DNA of 64,000 nt from Staphylococcus saprophyticus subsp. saprophyticus ATCC 15305 = NCTC 7292. Lineage in GTDB: Bacteria > Bacillota > Bacilli > Staphylococcales > Staphylococcaceae. A model generated the notes under the pieces. The model saw only the letters and a program-made list of their open reading frames with translations. It ran no database searches and had not been told where the DNA came from. A program made the position numbers and the translations under genes. Below, piece by piece: positions 36,413 through 50,030 of the stretch. The stretch lies in assembly GCF_000010125.1 (NCBI RefSeq), contig NC_007350.1:868001-932000 (forward strand). The letters run 5' to 3'. Numbering within the stretch: position 1 is the stretch's first letter; the number at the start of each line of letters is the position of its first letter.

Positions 36413-37477
36413 TTAATGGAATGGACAACCTGAGTCTTCGGTTTTTTTATAAAAGAAATTAGGTTCTTTCATCACATTTTTGTATCCGTGATGATAATTG
36501 GGCACCAATGTGGGAGACAAAGAGGGTGCTAACCAAGACCATTTACCAGTAACTTCTCTATCGTGTTTCGTTTCATTCATTTCGAATCTTTCAAATTGTT
36601 TAGATGCTGTTAAATGATCGACGATAGAGACGCCAGCATTTTTAAAAGAATGATACACAGCATCGTTTAATTCAACCAATGCACGATCTTTATTGAAAGA
36701 ATTATTTTTAAGTGTATCAAATTCAAATGCTTCTGCAACACTTTCTAACAAATTATAGCGATAGACATCAGTAAAATTACGAACGGCAATTTCATTTACC
36801 ATATACCAACCGTTAAATGGCGCAGTAGGATAAGTGATGCCACCAATTTTTAAATCCATACTTGAAATAATAGGGACGGCATACCATTTTAAACCGAGTT
36901 GTTGCAGTTTGGGGAATCTGTCATGTGTAATAGATACTTCTTTAATTAAATTTTTAGGGTATTCATGATATTTTATTTTGCTATTCGGCATTTTGTAAAT
37001 TAAGGGCAAAATATCAAAATGTGTATACTGACCTTGCCATCCAAGATGTTGTGCTAATTTGGTAATCTTTTTCTCAGCTGGATCTCCACATGTTTCGTAC
37101 CCTGCGTATCTAATTAATTGATTGTTATAAATTTGCGGGGGGTTATCTTTTGAGAAAATTGTGATGTAAGGTTTGATTCTTCCATTATTAGTCGCAATGT
37201 CAATATGGTTTTCAATTGCTTCTATAAATTCATCTTCACTTTGTATGTGTCTTGCATCAGACACAGTTAAAGAATCCCAAAAAAATCGTCCGATACAACG
37301 ATTGGAATTTCTCCATGCCATTTTGGCTCCATAATTCAATTCTTCAAATGTATGCTCATAAGTGCCAGTAGAAAGGATAGCTGACTCAATTTCAGCAATT
37401 CGTTCTGTTATTTTATTTTTATCATAATTTAATTCATTATACATGGTTTCTATAAAAGACTTAGCTTCATTTAGCAT
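36413..37477 (-). CDS. nos: Bacterial nitric oxide synthase oxygenase
   Basis: A 354-residue oxygenase-only NOS that makes NO from arginine. The haem-ligand Cys is in [18 protein letters not shown] (about residue 62), and the arginine/pterin part is [12 protein letters not shown] and [15 protein letters not shown] chose ATG 37477 (MLNEAKSF) with GAGGTG before it; the frame extends 19 codons upstream but aligns badly there. No reductase domain, so electrons come from a partner flavodoxin or reductase. In S. aureus bNOS helps with oxidative stress. Confidence 0.95.
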   Translation of the reverse strand: MLNEAKSFIETMYNELNYDKNKITERIAEIESAILSTGTYEHTFEELNYGAKMAWRNSNRCIGRFFWDSLTVSDARHIQSEDEFIEAIENHIDIATNNGRIKPYITIFSKDNPPQIYNNQLIRYAGYETCGDPAEKKITKLAQHLGWQGQYTHFDILPLIYKMPNSKIKYHEYPKNLIKEVSITHDRFPKLQQLGLKWYAVPIISSMDLKIGGITYPTAPFNGWYMVNEIAVRNFTDVYRYNLLESVAEAFEFDTLKNNSFNKDRALVELNDAVYHSFKNAGVSIVDHLTASKQFERFEMNETKHDREVTGKWSWLAPSLSPTLVPNYHHGYKNVMKEPNFFYKKTEDSGCPFH

Positions 37478-37700
37478 TAAAAACACCTCATAAATATTAT
37501 ATATCATTTTTAAATTTATAAAATGATAAAACATATAACTGTCATGACTTTGTCGTTAACCATGTCACATTTTAAACAAATTTTAAATAAATAACTGATA
37601 TCTTTACTTCTATTTTGAATTCGTAAATCAGTCCTATTTAAAGTGCTAACAATACTTCATTTATGCTAAAATGATGGAAAAGCTGATTGGAGAGATGGTT

Positions 37701-39170
37701 GTGTACCAATATGAAGATGATACATTAGTGTTGCATAATGATTTATATCAAATAAATATGGCAGAAAGTTATTGGGATGATGGGATCCATGAGCGTATGG
37801 CAGTGTTTGATCTATATTTTAGAAGTATGCCATTCGATAGTGGGTATGCAGTGTTTAATGGATTAAAACGTGTTATCGAATATATTAATAGTTTTCATTT
37901 TTCAAAGTCAGATATTGAATATTTAAAATCAATAGGGTATCAAGACGACTTCTTAAATTATTTGAAAAACTTGAGTTTTACTGGAAGCATACGTTCAATG
38001 CAAGAAGGAGAACTTTGCTTTGGAAATGAGCCATTGCTTAGAGTAGAAGCACCACTCATCCAAGCTCAATTGATAGAAACAATGCTTTTAAATATTGTTA
38101 ATTTTCATACATTAATTACGACAAAAGCAAGCAGAATTAGACAAGTTGCACATGATGATATGTTAATGGAATTTGGTACGCGCCGAGCGCAAGAAGCAGA
38201 TGCAGCATTGTGGGGAGCTAGAGCTGCATATATAGGAGGCTTTAACTCAACTAGTAATGTACGCGCTGGTAAGTTATTTGGGATACCTGTTTCAGGGACG
38301 CATGCGCATGCGATGGTTCAAACATATGGTGATGAATACATAGCATTCAAAAAGTATGCTGAGAGACATCAAGATTGTGTGTTTCTAGTAGATACCTTCC
38401 ATACATTAAAATCTGGTGTGCCAACAGCGATTAAAGTTGCTAAAGAATTAGGCGATAAGATTAATTTTGTTGGTATTCGACTAGATTCAGGTGATATTGC
38501 CTACCTCTCAAAAGAAGCACGACGTATGTTAGACGAAGCAGGATTTACTGATGCAAAAATTATTGCATCTAATGACTTAGATGAACAAACGATTACGAGT
38601 TTAAAATCGCAGGGCGCTAGAGTAGACTCTTGGGGTGTAGGAACTAAATTAATCACGGGTTACGATCAACCAGCATTAGGTGCTGTTTATAAACTCGTTG
38701 CTGTAGAAGACAGTGATGGATCATACGTTGACCGCATTAAGTTATCAAATAATGCAGAAAAAGTAACGACACCAGGTAAGAAAAAGGTGTATCGCATAAT
38801 TAATAAAAAAACGAATAAGGCAGAAGGAGATTACATTACTTTAGAACATGAAGATCCATACGATGAATCGCCTTTGAAATTATTCCACCCAGTACACACA
38901 TATAAAATGAAATTCATAAAATCATTTATTGCTAAAGACTTACATCATGACATCTTCATAGATGGAGAACTTGTATATGATTTACCAAATGAAAATGAAG
39001 CACAAGCCTATTTGAAAGATAGTCTCGCATATTTATGGGACGAGAATAAACGTCACTTAAACCCACAGGAATATCCGGTTGATTTAAGTACGTTATGTTG
39101 GGAAAATAAACACAAACGTATCTTTGAAGTTGCAGAACATGTTAAAGAGATGGAGGAAGAAAATGAGTAA
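37701..39170 (+). CDS. pncB: Nicotinate phosphoribosyltransferase
   Basis: A 489-residue NAPRTase of NAD salvage: nicotinate plus PRPP to NaMN. Landmarks are [15 protein letters not shown] at the N terminus, [20 protein letters not shown] and [16 protein letters not shown] (catalytic His near residue 202). I chose GTG 37701 because GGAGAG lies 10 bases before and MYQYEDD is the family N terminus; the open frame begins ten codons earlier. Its stop overlaps nadE by 8 bases, so they form an operon. Confidence 0.95.
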   Translation: MYQYEDDTLVLHNDLYQINMAESYWDDGIHERMAVFDLYFRSMPFDSGYAVFNGLKRVIEYINSFHFSKSDIEYLKSIGYQDDFLNYLKNLSFTGSIRSMQEGELCFGNEPLLRVEAPLIQAQLIETMLLNIVNFHTLITTKASRIRQVAHDDMLMEFGTRRAQEADAALWGARAAYIGGFNSTSNVRAGKLFGIPVSGTHAHAMVQTYGDEYIAFKKYAERHQDCVFLVDTFHTLKSGVPTAIKVAKELGDKINFVGIRLDSGDIAYLSKEARRMLDEAGFTDAKIIASNDLDEQTITSLKSQGARVDSWGVGTKLITGYDQPALGAVYKLVAVEDSDGSYVDRIKLSNNAEKVTTPGKKKVYRIINKKTNKAEGDYITLEHEDPYDESPLKLFHPVHTYKMKFIKSFIAKDLHHDIFIDGELVYDLPNENEAQAYLKDSLAYLWDENKRHLNPQEYPVDLSTLCWENKHKRIFEVAEHVKEMEEENE

Positions 39171-39984
39171 TTTACAAGATATAGTTGTGAAAGAAATGAA
39201 AGTGAAACCATCGGTTGAAAGTAAAAGTGAAACACGACATATTATCCAATTTATAAAAAACTATGTTCAATCGCATTCGTTTATTAAATCTTTAACACTA
39301 GGTATTTCTGGTGGTCAAGATTCAACTTTAGCAGGTAAATTATGTCAATTAGCAGTAAACGAACTGAAAGAGGACGGCAATGATTGTGAATTTATAGCTG
39401 TTAAACTCCCTTATGGTGAGCAAAAAGATGCTGCAGAAGTAGAAGATGCGTTAACTTATATCCAACCAGACAAAATTATAACTGTAAATATTAAACCAGC
39501 TGTGGATCAAAGTATTCAGTCGTTGAAAGAAGCTGGTGTGAATCTAACAGATTTTCAAAAAGGCAATGAAAAAGCAAGAGAACGGATGAAAGTTCAATTT
39601 TCTATTGCTTCTAAACAAAAAGGGATTGTCGTTGGTACAGATCATTCCGCTGAAAATGTCACAGGCTTTTACACAAAATATGGAGATGGGGCTGCAGACA
39701 TTGCACCTTTATTTGGTTTGAATAAGCGCCAGGGTAAACAGCTCTTAGCGTATTTAGCAGCGCCTAAGCATTTGTATGAAAAAACGCCAACCGCTGATTT
39801 GGAAGATGACAAACCACAATTGCCTGATGAAGAAGCATTGGGTGTAAGTTATGATGATATTGATGATTATCTAGAAGGCAAATCTGTATCAAGTGAATCT
39901 AAAGAAATAATAGAAAATCATTATATAAAAAATGCGCATAAACGAGAATTAGCTTATACAAGATACACATGGCCTAAAAATTAA
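39163..39984 (+). CDS. nadE: Ammonia-dependent NAD synthetase
   Basis: A 273-residue NH3-dependent NAD+ synthetase. The PP-loop is [10 protein letters not shown] (about residues 46-55), and the second block is [20 protein letters not shown] (about residues 163-182). No glutaminase domain. It makes NAD from NaAD. I chose ATG 39163 because GGAGGAAG is 8 bases upstream. With pncB it completes NAD salvage from nicotinate. Length is usual. Confidence 0.96.
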   Translation: MSNLQDIVVKEMKVKPSVESKSETRHIIQFIKNYVQSHSFIKSLTLGISGGQDSTLAGKLCQLAVNELKEDGNDCEFIAVKLPYGEQKDAAEVEDALTYIQPDKIITVNIKPAVDQSIQSLKEAGVNLTDFQKGNEKARERMKVQFSIASKQKGIVVGTDHSAENVTGFYTKYGDGAADIAPLFGLNKRQGKQLLAYLAAPKHLYEKTPTADLEDDKPQLPDEEALGVSYDDIDDYLEGKSVSSESKEIIENHYIKNAHKRELAYTRYTWPKN

Positions 39985-40069
39985 TTTAATTCCGATAACT
40001 TTTTAGTGACAAACGAAATCATAGTTGATAAAATTACTTGAATTTAATGTAAGAGAAAGGAAAATGGTC

Positions 40070-40648
40070 ATGTCAGTAATAACATCTAATCCATGGTTAA
40101 TGGTTTTAGCAATTTTTATTATAAACGTTGCTTATGTGACGTGTCTTACAATGAGAACAATCTTAACACTTAAAGGATATCGCTATGTAGCTGCTATTGT
40201 CAGTTTCTTAGAAGTACTTGTATATGTTGTTGGATTAGGTATGGTCATGTCTAGTTTAGATCAAATTCAAAATGTGTTCGCATACGCTTTTGGATTTTCA
40301 ATTGGTATCATAGTAGGCATGAAGATAGAAGAAAAACTTGCGCTTGGCTACACAGTTGTAAATGTGACATCATCAGAATACGAGTTAGACTTACCGAGAC
40401 AATTAAGAGATTTAGGTTATGGTGTAACCCACAATACAGCATATGGTCGAGATGGCAAACGCTTAATATTACAAATTTTAACGCCAAGACGTTTCGAATT
40501 TAAATTAATTGATACCATTAAGCAAATCGATGAAAAAGCATTTATTGTGGCATATGAACCACGTCAAATACACGGTGGTTTCTGGGCGAAAGGTGTTAGA
40601 AGTAAAAAACTTAAGCAATACGATACGGATGAAGTTGAAAGTATATGA
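40070..40648 (+). CDS. DUF2179-family (UPF0316) membrane protein
   Basis: A 192-residue protein with three N-terminal hydrophobic helices (about residues 8-85) and a cytoplasmic DUF2179 domain with [17 protein letters not shown] and [14 protein letters not shown]. The function is not known. ATG 40070 fits the conserved start ([13 protein letters not shown]) with AAAGGAAAA upstream; the frame extends 15 codons earlier. It overlaps the next gene by four bases. Confidence 0.88.
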   Translation: MSVITSNPWLMVLAIFIINVAYVTCLTMRTILTLKGYRYVAAIVSFLEVLVYVVGLGMVMSSLDQIQNVFAYAFGFSIGIIVGMKIEEKLALGYTVVNVTSSEYELDLPRQLRDLGYGVTHNTAYGRDGKRLILQILTPRRFEFKLIDTIKQIDEKAFIVAYEPRQIHGGFWAKGVRSKKLKQYDTDEVESI

Positions 40649-40833
40649 AAAAACAGCAAAAATTTAAAGTCGCAGATAACGAGACGATTCAAGATTGCTT
40701 ACAACGTATGCGTGAAGCGGGGTATGCGCCGGTCAAACGGTTCGAAAAGCCAATTTATAAAGAGAATAAAGATGGCAGTTTAGAAGTATTGAAGCAAGAA
40801 ATTGAATTTGTAGGAAAAATGATAGAGCAATAA
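40645..40833 (+). CDS. NETI-motif protein
   Basis: A 62-residue protein with the NETI motif near residues 12-15 ([19 protein letters not shown]), then basic/aromatic residues and a C-terminal helix. It overlaps the UPF0316-type gene by ATGA, an arrangement conserved in Firmicutes. Function unknown. No membrane segment. Confidence 0.85.
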   Translation: MKKQQKFKVADNETIQDCLQRMREAGYAPVKRFEKPIYKENKDGSLEVLKQEIEFVGKMIEQ

Positions 40834-40839
40834 TTTATG

Positions 40840-40876
40840 AACCGTTATGGATCATCGTATCCGTAGCGGTTATTTT
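40840..40876 (+). terminator. Terminator before purB
   Basis: AACCGTTATGGAT pairs with ATCCGTAGCGGTT, then ATTTTT. The following 170 bases to purB are AT-rich; a weak CACGAAC motif at 40963 is not enough to call a PurR box. Confidence 0.8.
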
Positions 40877-41047
40877 TGGAATGTGTAAATATTTTATAAA
40901 GATGACTTAAAAGCCTTATACTTTTTAATATAATTCTGTTAAACTATTACTGAAAAGGTAAACACGAACTTTTAGTCTGAATTATTTATTAATGTACATG
41001 TTTTAATGGAATCAAACTAAATTTATGTATGATAGGAGCTTATTTCA

Positions 41048-42343
41048 ATGATTGAACGTTATTCTAGAGAAGAAATGTCTAATATTTGGACGGATCAAAA
41101 TCGCTATGAGGCATGGTTAGAGGTAGAGATACTTGCATGTGAAGCATGGAGCAAATTAGGTGATATTCCAGCTGAAGATGTTAAGAAAATACGTGAAAAT
41201 GCTAAAGTAGACGTCGCTCGCGCACAAGAAATTGAACAAGAAACACGTCATGATGTAGTTGCGTTTACAAGACAAGTTTCTGAAACATTAGGTGAAGAGC
41301 GCAAGTGGGTCCATTATGGTTTAACTTCAACAGATGTAGTTGATACTGCATTAAGTTACGTCATCAAACAAGCAAATGAAATTATTAAAAAAGACTTGGA
41401 ACGTTTTATTGATGTATTAGCACAAAAAGCGAAAGACTATAAATATACTTTGATGATGGGACGTACACACGGTGTTCATGCTGAACCAACTACTTTCGGT
41501 GTGAAAATGGCCTTATGGTATACAGAAATGAAACGTAATTTAGAACGTTTTAAACAAGTAAGAAAAGAGATTGAAGTTGGTAAAATGAGCGGGGCAGTTG
41601 GTACATTTGCGAACATTCCTCCAGAAATTGAAGCCTATGTGTGTGAGCATTTAGGATTAGATGCCGCACCAGTGTCTACGCAGACACTACAACGTGATCG
41701 TCACGCATATTATGTTGCAACATTAGCTTTAATTAGCACTTCAATGGAAAAATTTGCTGTAGAAATTCGTAATTTACAAAAAACAGAAACACGTGAAGTA
41801 GAAGAAGCATTTGCAAAAGGTCAAAAAGGTTCATCTGCCATGCCACATAAACGTAATCCGATTGGTTCAGAAAATATCACTGGTATTGCACGTGTAATCA
41901 GAGGATACGTTACAACAGCATATGAAAACGTGCCATTATGGCATGAAAGAGATATTTCTCATTCATCTGCAGAACGAATTATGTTACCAGATGTAACCAT
42001 TGCATTAGATTATGGACTGAATAGGTTTACAAATATTGTAGAAAGACTAACTGTCTTCGAAGATAATATGTTAGCGAATATAGATAAAACATTTGGTTTA
42101 ATATACTCTCAACGCGTATTATTAGCATTGATTAACAAAGGTTTGGCACGTGAAGCTGCATATGATAAAGTACAACCAAAGGCTATGGAATCTTGGGAAA
42201 CAAAAACACCATTTAGAACTTTAATTGAAGAAGATGCAACAATTACAGACTTACTAACAAAAGAAGATTTAGATGAGTGTTTCAATCCAAAGCATCATCT
42301 AAATCAAGTGGATACAATTTTCCAAAGAGCTGGTTTAGAATAA
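41048..42343 (+). CDS. purB: Adenylosuccinate lyase
   Basis: A 431-residue fumarase/aspartase-superfamily lyase that works twice in purine synthesis (SAICAR and adenylosuccinate cleavage). It has [13 protein letters not shown] (about residue 87), [14 protein letters not shown] with the catalytic His (about residue 141) and the family signature [12 protein letters not shown] (about residue 262). The ribosome site is TAGGAGC. It stands as a single gene here, away from the main pur operon. Confidence 0.98.
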   Translation: MIERYSREEMSNIWTDQNRYEAWLEVEILACEAWSKLGDIPAEDVKKIRENAKVDVARAQEIEQETRHDVVAFTRQVSETLGEERKWVHYGLTSTDVVDTALSYVIKQANEIIKKDLERFIDVLAQKAKDYKYTLMMGRTHGVHAEPTTFGVKMALWYTEMKRNLERFKQVRKEIEVGKMSGAVGTFANIPPEIEAYVCEHLGLDAAPVSTQTLQRDRHAYYVATLALISTSMEKFAVEIRNLQKTETREVEEAFAKGQKGSSAMPHKRNPIGSENITGIARVIRGYVTTAYENVPLWHERDISHSSAERIMLPDVTIALDYGLNRFTNIVERLTVFEDNMLANIDKTFGLIYSQRVLLALINKGLAREAAYDKVQPKAMESWETKTPFRTLIEEDATITDLLTKEDLDECFNPKHHLNQVDTIFQRAGLE

Positions 42344-42429
42344 TAAAATTTTTCAAGTGAAATCGTTACACTTTAATGTACTAATACGTTAAAATAAGAT
42401 TATATTGAAAAATACAGGGGTTGTTTTAA

Positions 42430-42732
42430 ATGCAAATAGAAAAACTTAGAGGAAAAGCATTAGATGAACTGTTCGATGCAATATTGACACTTGAAAATAG
42501 AGAAGAGTGTTATGAATTCTTTGATGATTTATGTACAGTGAACGAAATCCAATCATTATCACAACGATTACAAGTTGCAAAAATGATTAAACAAGGTTAC
42601 ACATATGCAACCATCGAACAAGAATCAGGTGCATCAACAGCGACAATTTCTCGTGTGAAGAGATCACTACAATGGGGTAATGATGCTTACACGATGATTC
42701 TTGATCGTATGAATATAGAAACGGCCGATTAA
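42430..42732 (+). CDS. TrpR/YerC/YecD-family regulator
   Basis: A 100-residue helical protein with a TrpR-like helix-turn-helix: LSQRLQVAKMIKQGYTYATI and SGASTATISRVKRSL (about residues 42-85). It probably binds DNA; the target and effector are not known. AGGGG lies 8 bases before the ATG, and a terminator follows. Confidence 0.9.
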   Translation: MQIEKLRGKALDELFDAILTLENREECYEFFDDLCTVNEIQSLSQRLQVAKMIKQGYTYATIEQESGASTATISRVKRSLQWGNDAYTMILDRMNIETAD

Positions 42733-42756
42733 TGATTTAAACCATAAATTTTATCG

Positions 42757-42797
42757 AATGACGACTAGGTATAGTAACCAAAGTCGTCATTTTTTTA
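42757..42797 (+). terminator. Terminator after the TrpR-like gene
   Basis: ATGACGACT pairs with AGTCGTCAT, followed by seven T. Confidence 0.85.
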
Positions 42798-42981
42798 TAC
42801 TAATGATGGATTTGATTTTAAAATATGAGATATTATAACGATGTGATTGTCTGGCATTTTGTATTATTTTTGCGGTTTATAACATTGAAGAAGGGTAATG
42901 AAATATGTAGCAGACATTTATGAAAATGGGATTCCATTTTAAAATAGGCGATGGTTTTTATAGAATGAAAGGAAGAGATCT

Positions 42982-43656
42982 ATGTCAAAAAAAGTGATGC
43001 TTTTTCTGTTCACTTTAGTATGTTTATGTCTTATTGTTATTTTTATTATGATTCTATCAGCTAATAATTTTAAACCAACTAATGACAATATTGTTAAACC
43101 CAAGAATGCCTTACCACTCAAATATGAAAACAATGGTGTAACTTATGTCAATGGTCATGTCATTGTGAATAAACAACTTGCACTTCCGGCGAAATATAAA
43201 CCAGGCGAAAATAAAATAGCTAAAAAGCAACTAAACAAATTATTGAAGCAAGCAGAAAAAAGAAATTTAAATTTGACCATGACAAGTGGATATAGAAATT
43301 TTGAGAATCAAGAAAAAGTGGTAGATACTTTTGTTGAGAAGGATGGTAAGCAAAAGACAACTAAATATGCTGCTAAACCTGGACATTCTGAACACCAAAC
43401 AGGTTTAGCATTTGATGTAGGAACAAGCCAACCATTAAATGATTTTCATACAGATTTTGAAAAAACTAAAGAAGCACAATGGTTAGCTAAACATGCAGCC
43501 AATTATGGTTTTATTATTAGGTATCCTAAGAACCAATCAAAACAAACTGGCTATGCTTATGAACCATGGCATTTAAGGTATGTAGGACCTCAATTGGCAA
43601 AAACAATCAATGAGAAAAATACAAATTTAGAAAGCTATTACCATCTTAATAAGTAA
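42982..43656 (+). CDS. D-alanyl-D-alanine carboxypeptidase (M15, VanY/LdcB-like)
   Basis: A 224-residue membrane-anchored peptidase. One N-terminal hydrophobic helix (about residues 5-27) is followed by the M15 domain with the zinc motifs SEHQTGLAFDVG (His/Asp near residues 139-148) and EPWHLRYVG (His near residue 197), and TMTSGYRNFENQ. It trims peptidoglycan stem peptides outside the cell. Whether it acts on L,D or D,D bonds cannot be told. The ribosome site is AGGAAGAG. Confidence 0.9.
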   Translation: MSKKVMLFLFTLVCLCLIVIFIMILSANNFKPTNDNIVKPKNALPLKYENNGVTYVNGHVIVNKQLALPAKYKPGENKIAKKQLNKLLKQAEKRNLNLTMTSGYRNFENQEKVVDTFVEKDGKQKTTKYAAKPGHSEHQTGLAFDVGTSQPLNDFHTDFEKTKEAQWLAKHAANYGFIIRYPKNQSKQTGYAYEPWHLRYVGPQLAKTINEKNTNLESYYHLNK

Positions 43657-43670
43657 TATCAAGATGATGC

Positions 43671-43704
43671 AAAATCACCTCAGAAATTTGGGGTGATTTT
43701 TTCT
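43671..43704 (+). terminator. Terminator before pcrB
   Basis: AATCACCTC pairs with GGGGTGATT, then six T. Confidence 0.85.
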
Positions 43705-43774
43705 TCAGTATTTTAGAACTCGAGACATAAAAATGATATAATCATATGTATGCTAAAAGAAGGAGAAACATATC

Positions 43775-44464
43775 ATGACTGACATGAATAAGTGGAGACA
43801 TATTTTTAAATTGGACCCCGCAAAGCCCATCAGTGACGAAGATTTAATGAAAATTTGTACATCAGATACGGACGCAATTATGATTGGTGGAACGGATGAC
43901 ATCACTGAAGAAAATGTTGCGCACTTAATGCATAAAGTTAAATGTTATTCATTACCAATAGTACTTGAAATATCTAATCTTGAAAGTGTTGTACCTGGCT
44001 TTGACTTATATTTTATTCCAACTGTTTTAAACAGTAGAGATGTAAAATACCATAATGGTTTATTACTAGAAGCGTTAAAGTCATATGGTACATTGATAGA
44101 TTTTAATGAAGTTGTGTTCGAAGGATATGTGGTACTTAATCCAGATTGCAAGGTAGCCAAATTAACGCAAGCTGACACGATGATAGATGATGAAGATATT
44201 GAAGCTTATGCACAAATGATCAATGATATGTATCAATTACCAGTTATGTATATAGAGTATAGTGGTGTGTATGGCGAAACTAACTTGGTAAAGGCAGCAG
44301 CAGACATGTTAACGGAAACACAATTATTTTATGGTGGCGGTATTAGTAACTACGAAGAAGCAGAAATGATGGCTTCTATTGCAGATACAATCATTGTCGG
44401 AAATATTATATACGAAGATATAAACAAAGCACTAAAAACAGTTAAAGTAAAGGAGACACATTAA
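43775..44464 (+). CDS. pcrB: Heptaprenylglyceryl phosphate synthase PcrB
   Basis: A 229-residue TIM-barrel prenyltransferase that joins heptaprenyl diphosphate to glycerol-1-phosphate. GGTDD (about residues 38-42), YIEYSGVYG (about residues 163-171) and FYGGGI near residue 190 are the phosphate-binding loops. The ribosome site is AAGGAGAAA. Its stop overlaps the pcrA start (TAATG), so pcrB leads the pcrB-pcrA-ligA-camS operon. Confidence 0.95.
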   Translation: MTDMNKWRHIFKLDPAKPISDEDLMKICTSDTDAIMIGGTDDITEENVAHLMHKVKCYSLPIVLEISNLESVVPGFDLYFIPTVLNSRDVKYHNGLLLEALKSYGTLIDFNEVVFEGYVVLNPDCKVAKLTQADTMIDDEDIEAYAQMINDMYQLPVMYIEYSGVYGETNLVKAAADMLTETQLFYGGGISNYEEAEMMASIADTIIVGNIIYEDINKALKTVKVKETH

Positions 44465-46680
44465 TGAATGCATTAGTAAACAAGATGAATGATGAACAGA
44501 GTCAAGCAGTACGTACGACAGAGGGGCCACTACTAATTATGGCAGGTGCCGGCTCAGGTAAAACACGTGTGTTAACCCATCGTATCGCATACTTGCTAGA
44601 TGAAAAAGACGTGTCTCCGTATAACGTCTTAGCGATTACTTTTACTAATAAAGCAGCAAAAGAAATGAAAGCACGTGTTGAAACATTAGTTGGAGAACAA
44701 GCTCAGGTATTGTGGATGTCTACATTCCACTCAATGTGCGTGAGGATTTTGAGAAGAGATGCAGACCGTATTGGTATAGAACGTAACTTTACAATTATTG
44801 ATCCAACTGACCAAAAATCAGTGATTAAAGATGTACTGAAAAATGAAAATATAGATAGTAAAAAATTCGAACCTAGAATGTTTATCGGGGCGATAAGTAA
44901 CCTTAAAAATGAATTGAAAACACCTGAGGATGCACAAAAAGAAGCAAATGACTATCATGAACAAATGGTTGCAACCGTTTATAAAGGTTATCAAAGACAA
45001 TTATCTAGAAATGAAGCACTTGATTTTGATGATTTGATCATGGTGACGATTCGATTATTCGAACGTGTACCAGATGTATTAGATTATTATCAAAATAAAT
45101 TTCAATACATTCATGTCGATGAATATCAAGATACGAATAAAGCACAATATACTTTAGTTAAATTACTTGCCGCTAAATTTAAAAATTTATGCGTTGTTGG
45201 AGATTCAGATCAATCAATTTATGGTTGGCGTGGTGCAGATATCCAAAATATTCTTTCTTTTGAAGAAGATTATCCAGAAGCCAAAACGATTTTCTTAGAA
45301 CAAAATTATCGTTCTACAAAAAATATATTAAATGCAGCGAATGAAGTCATTAAAAATAATTCAGAACGTAAACCGAAAGGGTTATGGACTGGTAATACGA
45401 GTGGCGATAAAATTCATTACTATGAAGCTACGACTGAGCGAGATGAAGCTGAATACGTCGTGCGTGAAATTATGAAACACCAAAGAAATGGTAAAAAGTA
45501 TCAAGATATGGCCATTTTATATCGTACAAACGCACAATCACGTGTACTTGAAGAAACATTTATGAAATCGAACTTACCGTATACTATGGTTGGTGGTCAA
45601 AAGTTCTATGACAGAAAAGAAATTAAAGACTTATTAAGTTACTTACGTATTATTGCAAATAGTAATGATGACATTAGTTTACGTCGAGTAATCAATATTC
45701 CTAAACGCGGCATCGGTCCATCATCTGTAGATAAAATTCAAGCATATGCGGCACAAAATGATTTAAGTATGTTTGATGCATTAGCAGAGGTTGATTTTAT
45801 AGGACTATCTAAAAAAGTGACGCAAGAATGTATTAGTTTTTATGATGTTATGCAAAATTTAATTAAACAACAAGAATTTCTTGAAATTACAGAGATTGTA
45901 GAAGAAGTATTGACTAAGACAGGCTATAGAGACATGTTAGAACGTGAACAAACGCTCGAATCTAGAAGTAGATTAGAAAATATCGATGAATTTATGTCTG
46001 TACCTAAAGATTATGAAGAAAACACACCCTTAGAAGAGCAATCGCTAATTAACTTTTTAACTGATTTATCACTGGTTGCTGATATTGATGATGCTCAAAT
46101 TGAAGATGGTATTACGCTCATGACGATGCACTCTGCCAAAGGTCTTGAGTTTCCAATTGTATTTATAATGGGTATGGAAGAATCTTTATTCCCACATATC
46201 AGAGCGATTAAGAGTGATGATGAACATGAAATGCAGGAAGAAAGACGTATTTGTTACGTTGCAATAACACGTGCTGAGGAGACCTTATACTTAACACATG
46301 CAACATCTAGAATGTTATTTGGTCGTCCTCAATCCAATATGCCTTCGAGATTTTTAAGAGAAATTCCTGAAGATTTATTGGAAAATGAATCTAAAGGTAA
46401 ATCAAAATCTCAAGCACAGGCAACGAGCAATCGTTTCCAGAATGCTACCAAACAACCTGCTAAACGAGCGCATAGCCAACGTGCTACTGCAACAAAACAA
46501 AAGCAATCAGCTACCAATTGGAATGTTGGTGATAAAGTAATGCATAAGTCATGGGGCGAAGGCATGGTAAGTAATGTAAAAGAAAAAAATGGTTCTGTCG
46601 AATTAGATATTATCTTTAAATCTGAAGGACCAAAACGCTTGCTAGCACAATTTGCACCTATTGAAAAAAAGGGGGAGTAA
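44464..46680 (+). CDS. pcrA: ATP-dependent DNA helicase PcrA
   Basis: A 738-residue UvrD/Rep superfamily 1 helicase. Walker A is [11 protein letters not shown] (about residue 30), motif II is VDEYQDTN (about residue 223), motif III is [14 protein letters not shown], motif IV is EQNYRS, and motif VI is [13 protein letters not shown] (about residue 600). It unwinds DNA in repair and plasmid replication. The C-terminal tail binds RNA polymerase. It overlaps pcrB by one base. Confidence 0.98.
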   Translation: MNALVNKMNDEQSQAVRTTEGPLLIMAGAGSGKTRVLTHRIAYLLDEKDVSPYNVLAITFTNKAAKEMKARVETLVGEQAQVLWMSTFHSMCVRILRRDADRIGIERNFTIIDPTDQKSVIKDVLKNENIDSKKFEPRMFIGAISNLKNELKTPEDAQKEANDYHEQMVATVYKGYQRQLSRNEALDFDDLIMVTIRLFERVPDVLDYYQNKFQYIHVDEYQDTNKAQYTLVKLLAAKFKNLCVVGDSDQSIYGWRGADIQNILSFEEDYPEAKTIFLEQNYRSTKNILNAANEVIKNNSERKPKGLWTGNTSGDKIHYYEATTERDEAEYVVREIMKHQRNGKKYQDMAILYRTNAQSRVLEETFMKSNLPYTMVGGQKFYDRKEIKDLLSYLRIIANSNDDISLRRVINIPKRGIGPSSVDKIQAYAAQNDLSMFDALAEVDFIGLSKKVTQECISFYDVMQNLIKQQEFLEITEIVEEVLTKTGYRDMLEREQTLESRSRLENIDEFMSVPKDYEENTPLEEQSLINFLTDLSLVADIDDAQIEDGITLMTMHSAKGLEFPIVFIMGMEESLFPHIRAIKSDDEHEMQEERRICYVAITRAEETLYLTHATSRMLFGRPQSNMPSRFLREIPEDLLENESKGKSKSQAQATSNRFQNATKQPAKRAHSQRATATKQKQSATNWNVGDKVMHKSWGEGMVSNVKEKNGSVELDIIFKSEGPKRLLAQFAPIEKKGE

Positions 46681-48687
<2,007 letters not shown>

Positions 48688-48699
48688 AGGAGATAATGC

Positions 48700-49908
48700 A
48701 TGAAACGAACGATTATACTATTCATCTCAGCAATTTTGGTATTAACAGCTTGTGGAAATAATGATGAAAAATCAAAAGAACAATCTAATGAAAAAGAGCA
48801 ACAAAAAGAGTCAGGTTCCGTAAAAGAAATTGCAACGGATAAAAATGTGCAAGGTGATAATTATAGAACGATTTTACCATTTAAGGAGAGCCAAGCACGT
48901 GGATTATTACAAGATAACATGGCGAACAGTTACAATGGTGAAGACTTTGAAAATGGTTTGTTAGATTTAAGTAAAAGTGTATTTCCAACGGATGACTACT
49001 TATATCAAGATGGACAATACTTAGATAAAGATATGATTAACGCTTTTCTAAATCCAAAGTATACTAAAGATGAAGTTAACAAAATGGATGAAAGTGATAG
49101 AAAAGAGAAAAAAGCAAATGAAAACTTGGGACTAAATCCATCTCACAAAGGTGAAACAGATCCTGAAAAAATTGCTGAACAATCACCTGCATATTTATCT
49201 AATATTTTAGAACAAGATTTTTATGCGAGTGGTGATACAAAAGGTAAAAAAATAAAAGGTATGACAATAGGTTTAGCTATGAATAGTACATATTATTATC
49301 AAAAAGAAAAAGACGGTGAAACCTATAGCAAAGACCTCGACGATAAAGAAATTGAAAAACAAGGTAAACAAATGGCAGAAGAATTACTTTCTCGAATTCG
49401 GGAAAATAAGGATTTGAAAGAAATACCTATACATTTTGCTATTTATAAACAATCTGGTGAAAATTCAATTGTTCCAGGTGAGTTTATTGCAGGGACAACG
49501 GTTGAAGATGGTAAGACACGTATTAATGATTGGAAAGATATTAATCAAAAAACAGCCTTATTACCTTCTGAAGAAGCGGGAGAGCTTGATGAAAATTTAA
49601 ATTCCGATTTCAAACAATTTAATGACAACCTACAAACCTATTTTAATAATTTTACACAAGCAGTGGGTACAGTTAAATTTGATAATAAAAAAGCGAAACA
49701 ACTATCCGTTGATTTACCTATAGATTATTACGGTAAAGCAGAAACGATTGGTATCACTCAATATGTAACAGAACAAGCTGATAAATATTTTGATGGTATT
49801 GATGAATATGAAATTCATATTAAAGATGGTAATAATCCGAAAGCACTTATAAGTAAAACGAAAGACGACAAAGAACCACAAGTTCATATTTATAAAAACA
49901 ACAATTAA
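48700..49908 (+). CDS. camS: CamS-family sex pheromone lipoprotein
   Basis: A 402-residue lipoprotein. The signal peptide is MKRTIILFISAILVLTAC with the lipobox LTAC, so Cys18 is the lipid site. In S. aureus the homologous signal peptide yields the enterococcal-type pheromone cAM373; the equivalent heptapeptide here would be AILVLTA. The mature part has an acidic, Lys/Glu-rich linker and a conserved beta-rich domain. The ribosome site is GAGGAG. It ends the pcrBA-ligA operon. Confidence 0.92.
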   Translation: MKRTIILFISAILVLTACGNNDEKSKEQSNEKEQQKESGSVKEIATDKNVQGDNYRTILPFKESQARGLLQDNMANSYNGEDFENGLLDLSKSVFPTDDYLYQDGQYLDKDMINAFLNPKYTKDEVNKMDESDRKEKKANENLGLNPSHKGETDPEKIAEQSPAYLSNILEQDFYASGDTKGKKIKGMTIGLAMNSTYYYQKEKDGETYSKDLDDKEIEKQGKQMAEELLSRIRENKDLKEIPIHFAIYKQSGENSIVPGEFIAGTTVEDGKTRINDWKDINQKTALLPSEEAGELDENLNSDFKQFNDNLQTYFNNFTQAVGTVKFDNKKAKQLSVDLPIDYYGKAETIGITQYVTEQADKYFDGIDEYEIHIKDGNNPKALISKTKDDKEPQVHIYKNNN

Positions 49909-49954
49909 CCGAAACAATTAACCAAGATAATGACAATCTTGCATAGACAAAAAA

Positions 49955-50004
49955 TAACGCTAAACTGATATCAATTATAATGATATACCAGTTTGGCGTT
50001 TTGT
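49955..50004. terminator. Convergent terminator (camS / putP)
   Basis: AACGCTAAACTG pairs with CAGTTTGGCGTT, with inner ATATCA/TGATAT. A and T runs on both sides. Confidence 0.8.
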
Positions 50005-50030
50005 ATTGATTTAACAGTTATAATATCAAA

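Noticed and set aside
40955..40972. PurR box before purB
   Set aside because: Only a single CACGAAC-like motif; a paired box with correct spacing was not found.
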